22,621 nt of DNA from JAAYZQ01 sp034428935 (GCA_034428935.1 DAOUHB010000140.1:1-22621); one strand, 5' to 3'; shown: positions 1 through 7,459, numbered from the stretch's first letter. Notes: generated by a model from the letters alone, not told the origin. Translations and numbers: made by a program.

Positions 1-45
1 CCCCGCGTAGCCGCCGCCGATGATGCCGATTCGGGTAGGGTTCAT
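1..45 (-). CDS. N-terminus of FAD/NAD(P)-dependent oxidoreductase (partial, runs off window)
   Basis: Only the first 15 codons are present; translated from the ATG at 45 they read MNPTRIGIIGGGYAG. The run IGIIGGGYAG is a beta strand followed by a GxGxxG dinucleotide-binding turn, as found at the very N-terminus of FAD-dependent oxidoreductases such as type II NADH dehydrogenases and related flavoproteins. The ATG overlaps the TGA stop of the preceding gene (ATGA at 42-45), so the two are translationally coupled. The exact family cannot be decided from 15 residues. Confidence 0.6.
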   Translation of the reverse strand, partial: MNPTRIGIIGGGYAG

Positions 46-407
46 TCAGGTATCTCGGGCTCCGGGACGTCGGCGACCAGCTCGATGGGGTCCTGGCCGT
101 AGCGCCCCAGATCCTCCTTTGCTTTTTCGAATAGCGCGATCAGCTCTTCGTCGGTTCCCTGGTAACGGGAGATGGTCTGCTGGGCGCACAGCTCACAGCC
201 GCGCATGAAGCGGTAGCTGCCCGATACGCAGCCCAGGCAGGCGTTCAAGCGGATCATCAGCAGGCAAAAGGCCAGCGTATCGTCGTGGGTTTCGGGCAGA
301 GCCGCCACGCGGTCCACCAGCTTGCGCCACTCCTCGCCCCGCAGATCGCGCAGATCCGGGATCAGGTGCGGCGGAAACAGCAATTCGGTTCTTGGATTTA
401 CAGTCAT
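42..407 (-). CDS. Small conserved-looking protein with two CxxC motifs
   Basis: A 121-residue, mostly helical, acidic soluble protein whose family I do not recognise. It carries Cys57-x2-Cys60 and Cys71-x2-Cys74, ten residues apart, inside NACLGCVSGSYRFMRGCELC. Two paired CxxC motifs usually mean a bound zinc or an Fe-S cluster, but this is inference. There is no signal peptide or membrane segment, and the C-terminus is a Pro/Glu tail (PEPEIPE). The ATG at 405-407 has no strong Shine-Dalgarno sequence. It overlaps the downstream flavoprotein start by four bases, so the pair is probably one operon; the Cys-rich protein could be a cofactor or electron-transfer partner of that oxidoreductase. 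Confidence 0.75.
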   Translation of the reverse strand: MTVNPRTELLFPPHLIPDLRDLRGEEWRKLVDRVAALPETHDDTLAFCLLMIRLNACLGCVSGSYRFMRGCELCAQQTISRYQGTDEELIALFEKAKEDLGRYGQDPIELVADVPEPEIPE

Positions 408-427
408 GACAAGCTACCTGACTAGGC

Positions 428-447
428 CCATCCGGCTTCACGGATGG
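428..447. other. Hairpin between PHP gene and the double-CxxC gene
   Basis: A perfect 7-bp inverted repeat (CCATCCG/CGGATGG, 6-base loop) lies in the 66-bp gap downstream of the PHP gene. There is no T-tract on either side, so it is at best a weak or Rho-assisted end for the nuo/PHP transcript. Confidence 0.35.
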
Positions 448-473
448 TCTAAATATAGACGCAGATGCGGTCC

Positions 474-1355
474 TCAGATTACATGGGCGGCGGGCGAGAG
501 GCGATGCCGCCGCTCCAGGCCTTCCCAGGCTGCCCACGGCACGTCCACGCTGCCCAGCCCGTTGGCCATCGCCCCGCCGTGAAAGTCGCTCCCCCCGCTG
601 ATCATCAGCCCATAGTACAGGGCCATCTCCAGCAGAGAGCGGCTGACGCGGCGCGGATAGTTGGGATAGTAGACTTCGATGCCCGCCAGCCCGGCCCTGA
701 CCAGGCGCGGCAGCCAGTGCTTCAGGTCCAGATCCTTCTTTCGTTCGCCCTTGCGGGTATAGATGTACGGGTGCGCCAGGACCGGCAGTCCTCCGCTGGC
801 CCGTACCAGGTCGATGGCGTCCTCGGGCGTGAGCTTGTAGCGCTCGACGTAGGCCGGGCAGCCGCGGCCGATCCACCGCTCAAAGGCCTCATCCCAACTG
901 TGGATGAGCCCGGCTTCCAAGAGGCTGGTGGCCACGTGGGGCCGCCCGATAGAGCCCTCCTCGCCGGCCAGCTCGACGACGCGCTCCCACTCTACGGCCA
1001 GGCCGAGCTGTGCCAGCCGGGCCAGCATCTTTTCGGCGCGCTCGCGGCGCGCGACGCGGGTGCGGCCCAGGAAGGCCTGAAGCTCCTCGTTCTCCACGTC
1101 CACAAAGTAGCCCAGGAGGTGGATCTCCTCCCGGCCGCTGAGGGCGCTGATCTCCACGCCGGGCACGACGACGATATCCAGGCGGCGCGCTGCGGCCAGG
1201 GCCGCGGGCACGCCCGTCGTTGTGTCGTGATCGGTGATGGCCAAGACCTCGATGCCCAGTGAAGCGGCGCGGGCAACGAGGTCCTGGGGAGCGAGTCCGC
1301 CATCGGAGGCGGTTGTATGGCTGTGCAGATCAACGCGGCTCGAGATCGTGATCAA
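474..1355 (-). CDS. PHP-domain phosphoesterase (RNase AM / nucleoside-bisphosphate phosphatase-like)
   Basis: The 293-residue product has the complete metal-binding set of the PHP family: HSHTTASDG (His11, His13), ITDHDT (Asp42, His43), PGVEIS (Glu68), EEIHLLGY (His79), then VLAHPY and GGSDFHG near the end. Length and motif order match the YciV/TrpH (Rnm) group, which removes phosphate from 3',5'-nucleoside bisphosphates or trims RNA 5' ends with Mn2+. It is cytoplasmic, with no signal peptide. It follows nuoI by 39 nt on the same strand and is probably co-transcribed, without an obvious functional link. The start is uncertain: the first in-frame candidate, TTG at 1353-1355, directly abuts a GGAGG, leaving no spacer, and there is no in-frame ATG before the first catalytic motif. 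Confidence 0.9.
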   Translation of the reverse strand: MITISSRVDLHSHTTASDGGLAPQDLVARAASLGIEVLAITDHDTTTGVPAALAAARRLDIVVVPGVEISALSGREEIHLLGYFVDVENEELQAFLGRTRVARRERAEKMLARLAQLGLAVEWERVVELAGEEGSIGRPHVATSLLEAGLIHSWDEAFERWIGRGCPAYVERYKLTPEDAIDLVRASGGLPVLAHPYIYTRKGERKKDLDLKHWLPRLVRAGLAGIEVYYPNYPRRVSRSLLEMALYYGLMISGGSDFHGGAMANGLGSVDVPWAAWEGLERRHRLSPAAHVI

Positions 1356-1394
1356 CCTCCAGGTTGGGCCTGGTTCCGGACCGGCGCATATCCA

Positions 1395-2318
1395 TCAGCC
1401 TTCCCCACGGGCTTTCATCTTTTCCTGGAGGCGCCCCAGGGCTTCCCACTTGCCCGCCGCCGCCAGTTTCGCCTGCTTCGGCCAGTTCGCCGGATCGACC
1501 CCCTGCAATAGCTCGGCGTTGCCCTCGGCGACGATGGCCCGCAGGCGCTCGGGGTCGCTCTCGGCCAACTGCGCGTAGCTCCTGATGCCGGCGTTGCGCA
1601 GAAGCTCGGCAATCTTCTCGTCGATGCCCTGGATGCGGGCCAGGTCCTCGTCCTGCACGGCAGCCGGGGCGGCGCCGGCGGGGCTCGGGGCCTCGGCCGC
1701 CTTCTGGGCTGCCGCCGGCTTCTCGGCTGCCTTGCGCTTGGCCTCTTCCTTGGCCCGGCGCGCCTCCTCTTCGGCCGCATAGTCGCTGGGATGGAGCTGG
1801 GCATAGTACTGCACGGGCACGAGCAGGTCTTGCAGGTCCAGGAACATGTCCCGGTCGCGGTTCTCTGTCGCCAGCTCGTACTCCTGGTTCATCTTGATGG
1901 CGTCAAAGGGGCAGTACTCGGCACAGTAGCCGCACGACATGCAGATGACGGCGTCGATCCAGAAGCCGGCGGGCCGGGCGCTGGGCCGTCCCCTCTCGTC
2001 GGTGGCACGCTCGATCCAGATGCACTGCGGCGGGCACACGCGGGCGCAGATGCCACAGGCCGTGCAGCGCGGGTTCTCGGGGGTCTCTTCGTAGACCAGC
2101 ATCGGCAGATAGCGGAAATTTTCGGGCAGGACGCGCTTTTGCTCTGGATACTGGAGGGTGAACATGCCCTTGCCGTCGACGTCCTGGCGCTTCTCCAGCC
2201 ACTCCTGGTCGTAACGATCGGTGAACAGCCACTCCCACGGCTTGCGATCGTAGACGAAAGACTCGACAAAGTGGCGCATGGTGACGCCCAATCCCTTCAA
2301 GAGTCCCAGTCCAAACAT
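1395..2318 (-). CDS. nuoI: NADH-quinone oxidoreductase subunit I with C-terminal HhH-like extension
   Basis: Complex I hydrophilic-arm subunit carrying clusters N6a and N6b, which pass electrons towards NuoB. It shows two [4Fe-4S] motifs: Cys85-x2-Cys88-x2-Cys91-x3-Cys95 and Cys126-x2-Cys129-x2-Cys132-x3-Cys136, each ending in CP. At 307 residues it is far longer than a typical NuoI (about 160-190). After residue 180 comes a charged, Ala/Pro-rich linker (roughly 180-222), then a domain at about 223-300 beginning DLARIQGIDEKIAELLRNAG, which resembles the helix-hairpin-helix/DUF4332-type fold found as an appendage on other proteins. The ATG overlaps the nuoCD stop by one base (TAATG), showing translational coupling. 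The core call is secure; the tail's function is unknown. Confidence 0.95.
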   Translation of the reverse strand: MFGLGLLKGLGVTMRHFVESFVYDRKPWEWLFTDRYDQEWLEKRQDVDGKGMFTLQYPEQKRVLPENFRYLPMLVYEETPENPRCTACGICARVCPPQCIWIERATDERGRPSARPAGFWIDAVICMSCGYCAEYCPFDAIKMNQEYELATENRDRDMFLDLQDLLVPVQYYAQLHPSDYAAEEEARRAKEEAKRKAAEKPAAAQKAAEAPSPAGAAPAAVQDEDLARIQGIDEKIAELLRNAGIRSYAQLAESDPERLRAIVAEGNAELLQGVDPANWPKQAKLAAAGKWEALGRLQEKMKARGEG

Positions 2319-4051
2319 TAGCGGTCCACCTCTCCCAGCGTGATGTCGATGGTGCCCAGGATGACGATGGCATCGGCCAGCAGGTGGCCGACAGACATGG
2401 CCTCCAGCGCCCCCAGGTTGATAAACGAGGAGGGGCGCACGTGGTAGCGGTAGGGGTTCGTGCCTCCATCGCTCACCAGGTAGAAGCCAAGCTCGCCCTT
2501 GGGATGCTCGACCCGGCTATAGATCTCGCCCTCGGGCACCTTGGGGTTCCACGCCTTGCGACCGGCCAGGATAGAGCCCTGGGCCGGGATGCCGTCCAGC
2601 GCCTGCCTCAGGATCTTGATGCTCTCCCGCGCCTCTTCCAGACGCTGCAGGTATCGGTCGTACAGGTCGCCCGTTTCGTGGGTGGGCACCTCAAAGTCAA
2701 AGCGGTCATAGATGGAGTAGGGCTCGACGCGGCGGATGTCGTACTTCAGGCCGGCGGAGCGGATCATGGGGCCGGTGACGGCATAGTTGGCCATTTCCTG
2801 CCAGCTCATGGCGCCCACGCCGCGGCAGCGGCCGATGAGTACCTCGTTGTCGGTGAGCAGGGTGGAGAACTCGTCGATCTTGCGGTCCAGGCGCTCCACC
2901 ACCTGCCGGCAGCGCTTCAGCCACGCGTCGCTCACGTCGCGGGCCACGCCGCCGAACCGCATATAGTTGACCATCATCCGCGAGCCCGACGCCTCTTCAA
3001 ACAGGTCGAGGACGTGCTCGCGCTCGGTAAAGCCATAGATCATGGGCGTGAACATGGCCCCCAGATCGTTGAGCATGAAGCCGATGCACAGCAGGTGGTT
3101 GATGACGCGCGTCAGCTCGCCCATGATGACGCGCAGGTACTCGGCTCGCTCGGCAACCTCCTGGCCCATCATGCGCTCGACGGCCACCACGTAGCCAAAG
3201 TTGTTGTACATGGGGCAAATATAGTCCAGGCGATCGGTAAAGGGAATGTTGCCCGTCCAGAGGTTTCGCTCGCCGATCTTTTCGTGGTTGCGGTGCAGGT
3301 GGCCCAGGATGGGGCTGACGCTGGTCACCGTCTCGCCGTTCAGGCCCACCAGCATGCGGAACACGCCGTGGGTGCTGGGGTGCTGGGGTCCGATGTTCAG
3401 GTAGAGCTGGTCGGTGTCAAAGCCCTCCAGGTCGATCTTGGACCCGGGCATGGTGTCGAACTCGGGCACCGGCTCCCAGCCCTTGGGGTCAAAGCCCTTG
3501 GGATACTGGAGGTTGGCGCGCCAGCGCACCCGCTGCTCCGCCGACCGGGGCTGCGGCCCCTCGGCATACGGCCAGCGGCTCTTGAATGGTTTCTGATCCT
3601 CTTCGTAGTAGGGCTCGTGCCAATCCTTGCGCAGCGGAAAGCCCTCGAACCCCTCCCACAGGAGAATGCGCCGGAGATCCGGATGGCCTTCGAACCGGAC
3701 GCCGAACATGTCCCACACTTCTCGTTCCTGGAAGTTGGCGCCCTTCCACACCGGAACCATGCTGGGCACGCACGGCTTTTCCCGATCGGGCAGCCTGACC
3801 TTGAAGGGCAGGCCGGGCCCCTGGAGGTCCTGGCGGGTGGAATAGACGTTGTAGACGACCTCCAGCCGGTCGGGATAGTCCGCTGCCGTGATGTTGCTCA
3901 GCCAGTCAAAACCCAGCTCGTCGCGGATGTACGTCGCCACGGGCACGAGGCGGCCGGGGTCCAACACCAACCAACCCCGCTCCTCGTCGACCACGGACCC
4001 GGGAAACGCTTCTTTCAAGCGAGCTTCTATTGCCTGCAGATCGATTGCCAT
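2318..4051 (-). CDS. nuoCD: NADH-quinone oxidoreductase fused subunit C/D
   Basis: A 577-residue fusion of two peripheral-arm subunits of complex I. The NuoC part (about 1-185) contains the 30-kDa-subunit signature around 109-131 (EREVWDMFGVRFEGHPDLRR). The NuoD part (about 208-577) begins FDTDQLYLNIGPQHPSTHGV, whose His/Tyr region forms the quinone-binding cavity next to cluster N2, and ends in the conserved ITLGEVDR. C-D fusions are known in several phyla, so this is a normal variant and not a sequencing artefact. It starts 24 nt after nuoB; GAGG lies about nine bases before the ATG. The last base of its stop is shared with the nuoI start. Confidence 0.97.
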   Translation of the reverse strand: MAIDLQAIEARLKEAFPGSVVDEERGWLVLDPGRLVPVATYIRDELGFDWLSNITAADYPDRLEVVYNVYSTRQDLQGPGLPFKVRLPDREKPCVPSMVPVWKGANFQEREVWDMFGVRFEGHPDLRRILLWEGFEGFPLRKDWHEPYYEEDQKPFKSRWPYAEGPQPRSAEQRVRWRANLQYPKGFDPKGWEPVPEFDTMPGSKIDLEGFDTDQLYLNIGPQHPSTHGVFRMLVGLNGETVTSVSPILGHLHRNHEKIGERNLWTGNIPFTDRLDYICPMYNNFGYVVAVERMMGQEVAERAEYLRVIMGELTRVINHLLCIGFMLNDLGAMFTPMIYGFTEREHVLDLFEEASGSRMMVNYMRFGGVARDVSDAWLKRCRQVVERLDRKIDEFSTLLTDNEVLIGRCRGVGAMSWQEMANYAVTGPMIRSAGLKYDIRRVEPYSIYDRFDFEVPTHETGDLYDRYLQRLEEARESIKILRQALDGIPAQGSILAGRKAWNPKVPEGEIYSRVEHPKGELGFYLVSDGGTNPYRYHVRPSSFINLGALEAMSVGHLLADAIVILGTIDITLGEVDR

Positions 4052-4075
4052 GCTTCTCTACCTCGAGTCGTAAGC

Positions 4076-4720
4076 TCAGACTGCCTCTTCCGCAGGCTCT
4101 TCGGAAGCAGGCTTGGTCTCGATTTCGTTGGCCGCGGCGCCGAGTTCGTCGATCAGGCGAGGATCGACCAGGTCGGGACCGCCCAGGATGGGGACGGGAG
4201 CGGCGGGAATGGGATCCTTGCGATACCAGCGCACCTCTTTGATGTTCTCGTGCTGGATCTTTTCGTGAACGGCCATATATGCGTGAATGAGCGCCTCGGG
4301 GGTGGGCGGGCAGCCGGGCACGTAGACGTCCACCGGCAGGAACTGGTCGATGCCCGAGACGACGTTATAGCCCTCCTTGAAGGGGCCGCCGCCCGTGGCG
4401 CAGGCGCCCATGGAGATGACGTACTTGGGCTCGGCCATCTGGTTGTAGAGGGTCACGATCTTGGGGGCCATCTTTTTCGTCACGGTCCCCGAGATGACGA
4501 TGAGGTCCGCCTGGCGGGGTGAGGCCCGCGCCAGGTCCATGCCCCAGCGACCAGTGTCATAGCGTGACGCCGACGCGGCCATGAACTCGATGGCGCAACA
4601 GGCGACGCCAAAGAACATGGGCCACAGCGAGTACTTGCGTCCCCAGCCGTAAAGCTCGCTGAGCTTGGTGATAAAGACGTTGCCCTTTAGCTCGTCGGGC
4701 ACGGTTAGCTCGTCACTCAT
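4076..4720 (-). CDS. nuoB: NADH-quinone oxidoreductase subunit B
   Basis: Carries the terminal [4Fe-4S] cluster N2 of complex I, which reduces quinone. All four N2 ligands are visible: the adjacent Cys41-Cys42 in GVACCAIEF, Cys107 in MGACATGG and Cys137 in VPGCPP. The 214-residue length includes a C-terminal acidic tail of about 40 residues beyond the core. The start at 4720 is fixed by AAAGGAG at 4730-4736, nine bases upstream. It is the first gene of the nuoB-nuoCD-nuoI run, with no nuoA in front, although nuoA normally precedes nuoB. The remaining complex I subunits must be encoded elsewhere. Confidence 0.97.
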   Translation of the reverse strand: MSDELTVPDELKGNVFITKLSELYGWGRKYSLWPMFFGVACCAIEFMAASASRYDTGRWGMDLARASPRQADLIVISGTVTKKMAPKIVTLYNQMAEPKYVISMGACATGGGPFKEGYNVVSGIDQFLPVDVYVPGCPPTPEALIHAYMAVHEKIQHENIKEVRWYRKDPIPAAPVPILGGPDLVDPRLIDELGAAANEIETKPASEEPAEEAV

Positions 4721-4762
4721 ACTGACACTCTCCTTTGAGCGATGATCGCAAAAAGTGCACCA

Positions 4763-4791
4763 ATTATAACTATTTGCCCCCGTTTTGTCAA
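4763..4791 (-). promoter_or_regulatory. Consensus sigma-70-type promoter for nuoB operon
   Basis: Perfect TTGACA (4786-4791) and perfect TATAAT (4763-4768) are separated by exactly 17 bases on the minus strand. Transcription would start near 4756, giving a leader of about 35 nt that contains the strong nuoB ribosome binding site. Confidence 0.9.
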
Positions 4792-4799
4792 TTAACGGA

Positions 4800-5027
4800 A
4801 CAGCTTACCCGGCGAGAGCGCGGCCGTCCCGGGCAAGGCTTGCCGGGAACGAAAAACCGTACTCGCCACGGTTGAGCGTGCGATTGTTCGTCGCCTGTGT
4901 TCCGTGGACTGACGATCTTGGTGCCGGCGGCCGGCCGGCCGCCCGGCGCTGGCCTTTCCCTGGCCCCCCTCTGGCAGCAGCCTGGAGGGGAAGGGGCAAC
5001 GATAATCGACCATCGCTTTATGGCCAA
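4800..5027 (-). ncRNA. Candidate untranslated transcript or long nuo leader (uncertain)
   Basis: This stretch of about 230 bases lies downstream of the promoter at 5028-5056 and upstream of the nuoB promoter. Short open frames are present, but none shows protein-like composition or a ribosome binding site. It contains several GC-rich inverted repeats: CCCCTC/GAGGGG (4966-4971 with 4985-4990), a long GCCGGCGGCC-type stem (4923-4947) and GTCCCGGGCAAG/CTTGCCGGGAAC (4826-4850). I checked by eye for conserved motifs of SRP RNA, RNase P RNA and tmRNA and found none. It could be an unrecognised small RNA, a 6S-like RNA or simply a long structured leader. Confidence 0.3.
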
Positions 5028-5056
5028 ATTCTACCACTGCGGTCCACATTTGTCAA
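5028..5056 (-). promoter_or_regulatory. Second strong promoter upstream of nuoB
   Basis: Minus-strand TTGACA (5051-5056), a 17-base spacer, then TAGAAT (5028-5033) preceded by TGG, an extended -10. It sits just downstream of the flotillin terminator and 237 bp upstream of the nuoB core promoter, so it initiates either a separate RNA or a long nuoB leader. Confidence 0.75.
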
Positions 5057-5073
5057 GGCATTATGGAAACAGA

Positions 5074-5105
5074 GGCCAGGCTCCCCAAACCCGGGGAGCC
5101 TGGCC
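5074..5105 (-). terminator. Terminator-like hairpin after flotillin gene
   Basis: Perfect 13-bp stem (GGCCAGGCTCCCC with its complement) and a 6-base loop. On the minus strand it is followed by TCTGTTTCC, a weak T-rich tract. It lies 91 bp after the flotillin stop and just before the next minus-strand promoter, so it is well placed to insulate the two units. Confidence 0.7.
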
Positions 5106-5196
5106 CATGGGCGGTGCGAACCGTTGTCGTGGGCCGGCTGCCGGACGATGGCCTGCCGGTGCCGGCCTCACGCCAACTCTCTATGGCGAAAACGCA
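5106..5196. other. Flotillin 3' untranslated region
   Basis: Non-coding bases between the flotillin stop and its hairpin terminator. I see only GC-rich partial repeats of GCCGG and no gene. Confidence 0.5.
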
Positions 5197-6681
5197 CTAG
5201 GCCTCGTCCGCGCCGTCCCCCGGCTTCTGGCCGATGCCCGGCAGTGACTTGAGCGCCTGCTCCAGGTCGATGCCCGTCAGGGCCTCGATGGTGGCGGGCA
5301 CCTGGGCGATGATGTTGGTCACGTCGGCCGTGAGCTTGGATGCGCCCCCGGCCCCGTCCCCGCTGTTGATGATGACCATGCGGTCGGTCTGCGCCAGCGG
5401 CTGGGCGATGGCCGCCGCCACCTCGGGCAGGGCCTCGATGAGCTGCTGGATGATGGCCGCCTGGTTGTACTGCTGCCAGGCCGCCGCCTTTTTCTCCATG
5501 GCCTCGGCCTCGGCAAAGCCCTGGGCGCGGATGACCTCGGCCTGGGCCAGACCCCTCGCCCGGGTCGCCTCGGCCTCGCCCTCGCCGCGGGCGCGGGTGG
5601 CCGCCGCCTCGCCGATGGCCTCGGTCTCGGTCTGGAACTTTTTCGCGTTGGCCAGCGTTTCGATGCGGAAGCGTTCCGCCTCGGCGGGCTTTTCCACCGT
5701 CGCCTCCAGCTCCCGGGTCCGGCGCTGAACCTCTTGCTCCTGGACCTCGATCTGCTTCTGCTTGGAGACGACCTCGATCTGGATCTCCTGGCCCTTGATC
5801 TCCTGGTTGGTGATCTTTTCCTGGAGGGTGCGGGCCAGCTCGGCCTGGACCTCGCTCCGGTTGGCCGACTCGTCGTAGTGGGCCTTCTGGACGCGATAGT
5901 CCTTCTGTGCCGACGCGATCTTGGTCTCGGCCTGGTACTTGGCCGTCTCGCCCTCCTGGCGCGCCAGGGCCGACTGGATGGTGGCGTCGCGGGCGGCGTT
6001 CGCCTGGGCGATGGTCGCGTCGCGCTGCGCCTCGGCCTCACCCTTGACGGCGTCGCGCTTGACCTCGGCCGTGCGGGTGCGCCCCAGCGACTCCAGGTAC
6101 TCCTTGTCGTCCTGAATATCCTTGATGACAAAGGAGACGATCTCCAGGCCCATGTTGGCCAGGTCGCTGCCCGAGACCTCCAGGACCTTCTGGGCAAAGG
6201 CGTCGCGGTCCTTGTAGATCTCTTCCACGGTGAGCATGCCCAGGATGGCGCGCAGGTGGCCGGCCAGGGTCTCGTGGGCGACGTAGACGATGCCCTCCGG
6301 CCCCTTGGACAGGAACTGCTCGGCGGCGGTATAGATGGACGCGTCGTCGCCCCTGATCTTGATCTGGGCCACACCGTCGACGTGCACCGGCACGCCCTGG
6401 ACGGTGTAGACACCCCTGACCTCCACCTCGATGGTCAGGATCTCCATGGAGAGGATATCGACCCGCTCCAACACCGGGAGGATGAACGTTCCACCTCCCT
6501 TGACCACCCGGAAGCCGACGACCTCTCTCTGGCCGCTGACCGGGTTGACGATGGATCGCTTGCGGCCCGAAACGACGAGCACCTGGTTCGGGCCAACCTT
6601 CTTGTACCGGCTGGCATAGAACCCCGCCAGCACGATCAAGACGAACAACATGCCGACGGCGACAAGAATCGCTTCAAGCAT
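5197..6681 (-). CDS. Flotillin family membrane-scaffold protein
   Basis: 494 residues. A single N-terminal membrane anchor (about 4-22) is followed by an SPFH/band-7 domain (about 28-210) and a long Ala/Glu/Gln/Arg-rich coiled coil (about 205-400) with the repeated EAEATRARG-like heptads typical of flotillins (YuaG/FloT). The C-terminal part (AAAIAQPLAQTDRMVIINSG) is the conserved oligomerisation region. Flotillins form rafts that organise membrane protein complexes. The start is supported by AAAGGAG at 6690-6696, eight bases upstream. It follows the NfeD-like gene by 62 nt on the same strand, the classic NfeD-flotillin pairing seen for Bacillus YuaF-YuaG. It ends in DGADEA without further domains. 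Confidence 0.95.
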   Translation of the reverse strand: MLEAILVAVGMLFVLIVLAGFYASRYKKVGPNQVLVVSGRKRSIVNPVSGQREVVGFRVVKGGGTFILPVLERVDILSMEILTIEVEVRGVYTVQGVPVHVDGVAQIKIRGDDASIYTAAEQFLSKGPEGIVYVAHETLAGHLRAILGMLTVEEIYKDRDAFAQKVLEVSGSDLANMGLEIVSFVIKDIQDDKEYLESLGRTRTAEVKRDAVKGEAEAQRDATIAQANAARDATIQSALARQEGETAKYQAETKIASAQKDYRVQKAHYDESANRSEVQAELARTLQEKITNQEIKGQEIQIEVVSKQKQIEVQEQEVQRRTRELEATVEKPAEAERFRIETLANAKKFQTETEAIGEAAATRARGEGEAEATRARGLAQAEVIRAQGFAEAEAMEKKAAAWQQYNQAAIIQQLIEALPEVAAAIAQPLAQTDRMVIINSGDGAGGASKLTADVTNIIAQVPATIEALTGIDLEQALKSLPGIGQKPGDGADEA

Positions 6682-6743
6682 TTCTTACACTCCTTTCAGC
6701 GTTGAATTCCAACCCGGCCGCAGCCCTCCAGCCGGGCAAAGCT

Positions 6744-7400
6744 CTACTCACTTTCTTCTTCGGTGCGGAGGGGCCGGACCAGCGCCTGGGGCCCGGCAAC
6801 CCGCACGATCTCGACCAACTGGCCCCTCGGGATGGGCTTGCCCGTCGCCGAGCGCGCCGTAGAGCTCATGCGGCCCGACTTGGTGATATAGGTCACCTGG
6901 CCCGGCGTGTCGGCCCCGATGGGCACCGTCACCTCGGCCTCCAGCCCGACGATGTCGGAGCGGCGGATCTCGCTGGAGCCCTGGCTACGGATGAGGACCT
7001 GACTGTAAAAGAGGAACATGAGGGCCGAGATGAGAAGCGCGCCGCCCGTGGCCCACAGCAGGCTGATCCTGGCGTCTACCCCGAAGAACTGGGTGGCCAG
7101 CACGCCGATGCCGCCGAAAGACGTCACAAAGCTGGCGAGGGTGATGGGGCTCAGGGGCGACACCGACACGTCCGGCGCGTCCAGGCCACCGGAGGGCAGA
7201 TCGGGCCCTCCTATCTGCACGTCGGCCCCGGGCACCTCCACGCCGCCGGGCAGGTCTATGTGGGGGATGTCGATGTTTACGTCGGGCATGTCGATTTCCG
7301 CCAGGCCGCCGGTGACGACGATAAAGATGGCATAGCCCAGGCCCACGAAAAACAGCGCGAAATAGACACAGTTCAGCGTATCGAGATTCAGCTCAGGCAT
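6744..7400 (-). CDS. NfeD-like (YuaF-type) membrane protein, flotillin partner
   Basis: 218 residues from the ATG at 7400, chosen over one 24 nt upstream because GGGAGGG at 7405-7411 fits this one. Predicted segments: TM1 about 11-30, TM2 about 86-108, TM3 about 112-134, then a soluble C-terminal domain (about 145-210; VGLEAEVTVPIGADTPGQVT and RGQLVEIVRVAG) consistent with the OB fold of NfeD/YuaF. Between TM1 and TM2 is an unusual loop of short acidic Pro repeats (about 36-80). These proteins act with flotillin in membrane organisation. It probably shares one transcript with the flotillin gene from the promoter at 7451-7459. Confidence 0.85.
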   Translation of the reverse strand: MPELNLDTLNCVYFALFFVGLGYAIFIVVTGGLAEIDMPDVNIDIPHIDLPGGVEVPGADVQIGGPDLPSGGLDAPDVSVSPLSPITLASFVTSFGGIGVLATQFFGVDARISLLWATGGALLISALMFLFYSQVLIRSQGSSEIRRSDIVGLEAEVTVPIGADTPGQVTYITKSGRMSSTARSATGKPIPRGQLVEIVRVAGPQALVRPLRTEEESE

Positions 7401-7450
7401 GTTGCCCTCCCGGCAAACCCACATCGTTCCCCAAAGCAGCTTTCCATATC

Positions 7451-7459
7451 ATTATACCA
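7451..7459 (-). promoter_or_regulatory. Extended -10 promoter for NfeD-flotillin operon
   Basis: Minus strand reads TGGTATAAT, a TGn extension plus a perfect -10. The -35 is poor (TTGGTC at 18-base spacing), as expected for extended -10 promoters. The leader would be about 44 nt. Confidence 0.7.

Noticed and set aside
2384..4522. A 712-residue plus-strand open frame opposite nuoCD and nuoB
   Set aside because: Mirror of highly conserved nuo genes, with Val/Ala/His/Gly-biased composition and no recognisable domain.
4788..5027. Minus-strand 79-85-residue ORFs in the nuoB upstream block
   Set aside because: No ribosome binding site; Arg/Pro/Gly-rich composition typical of spurious frames; they run over hairpins and the nuoB promoter.
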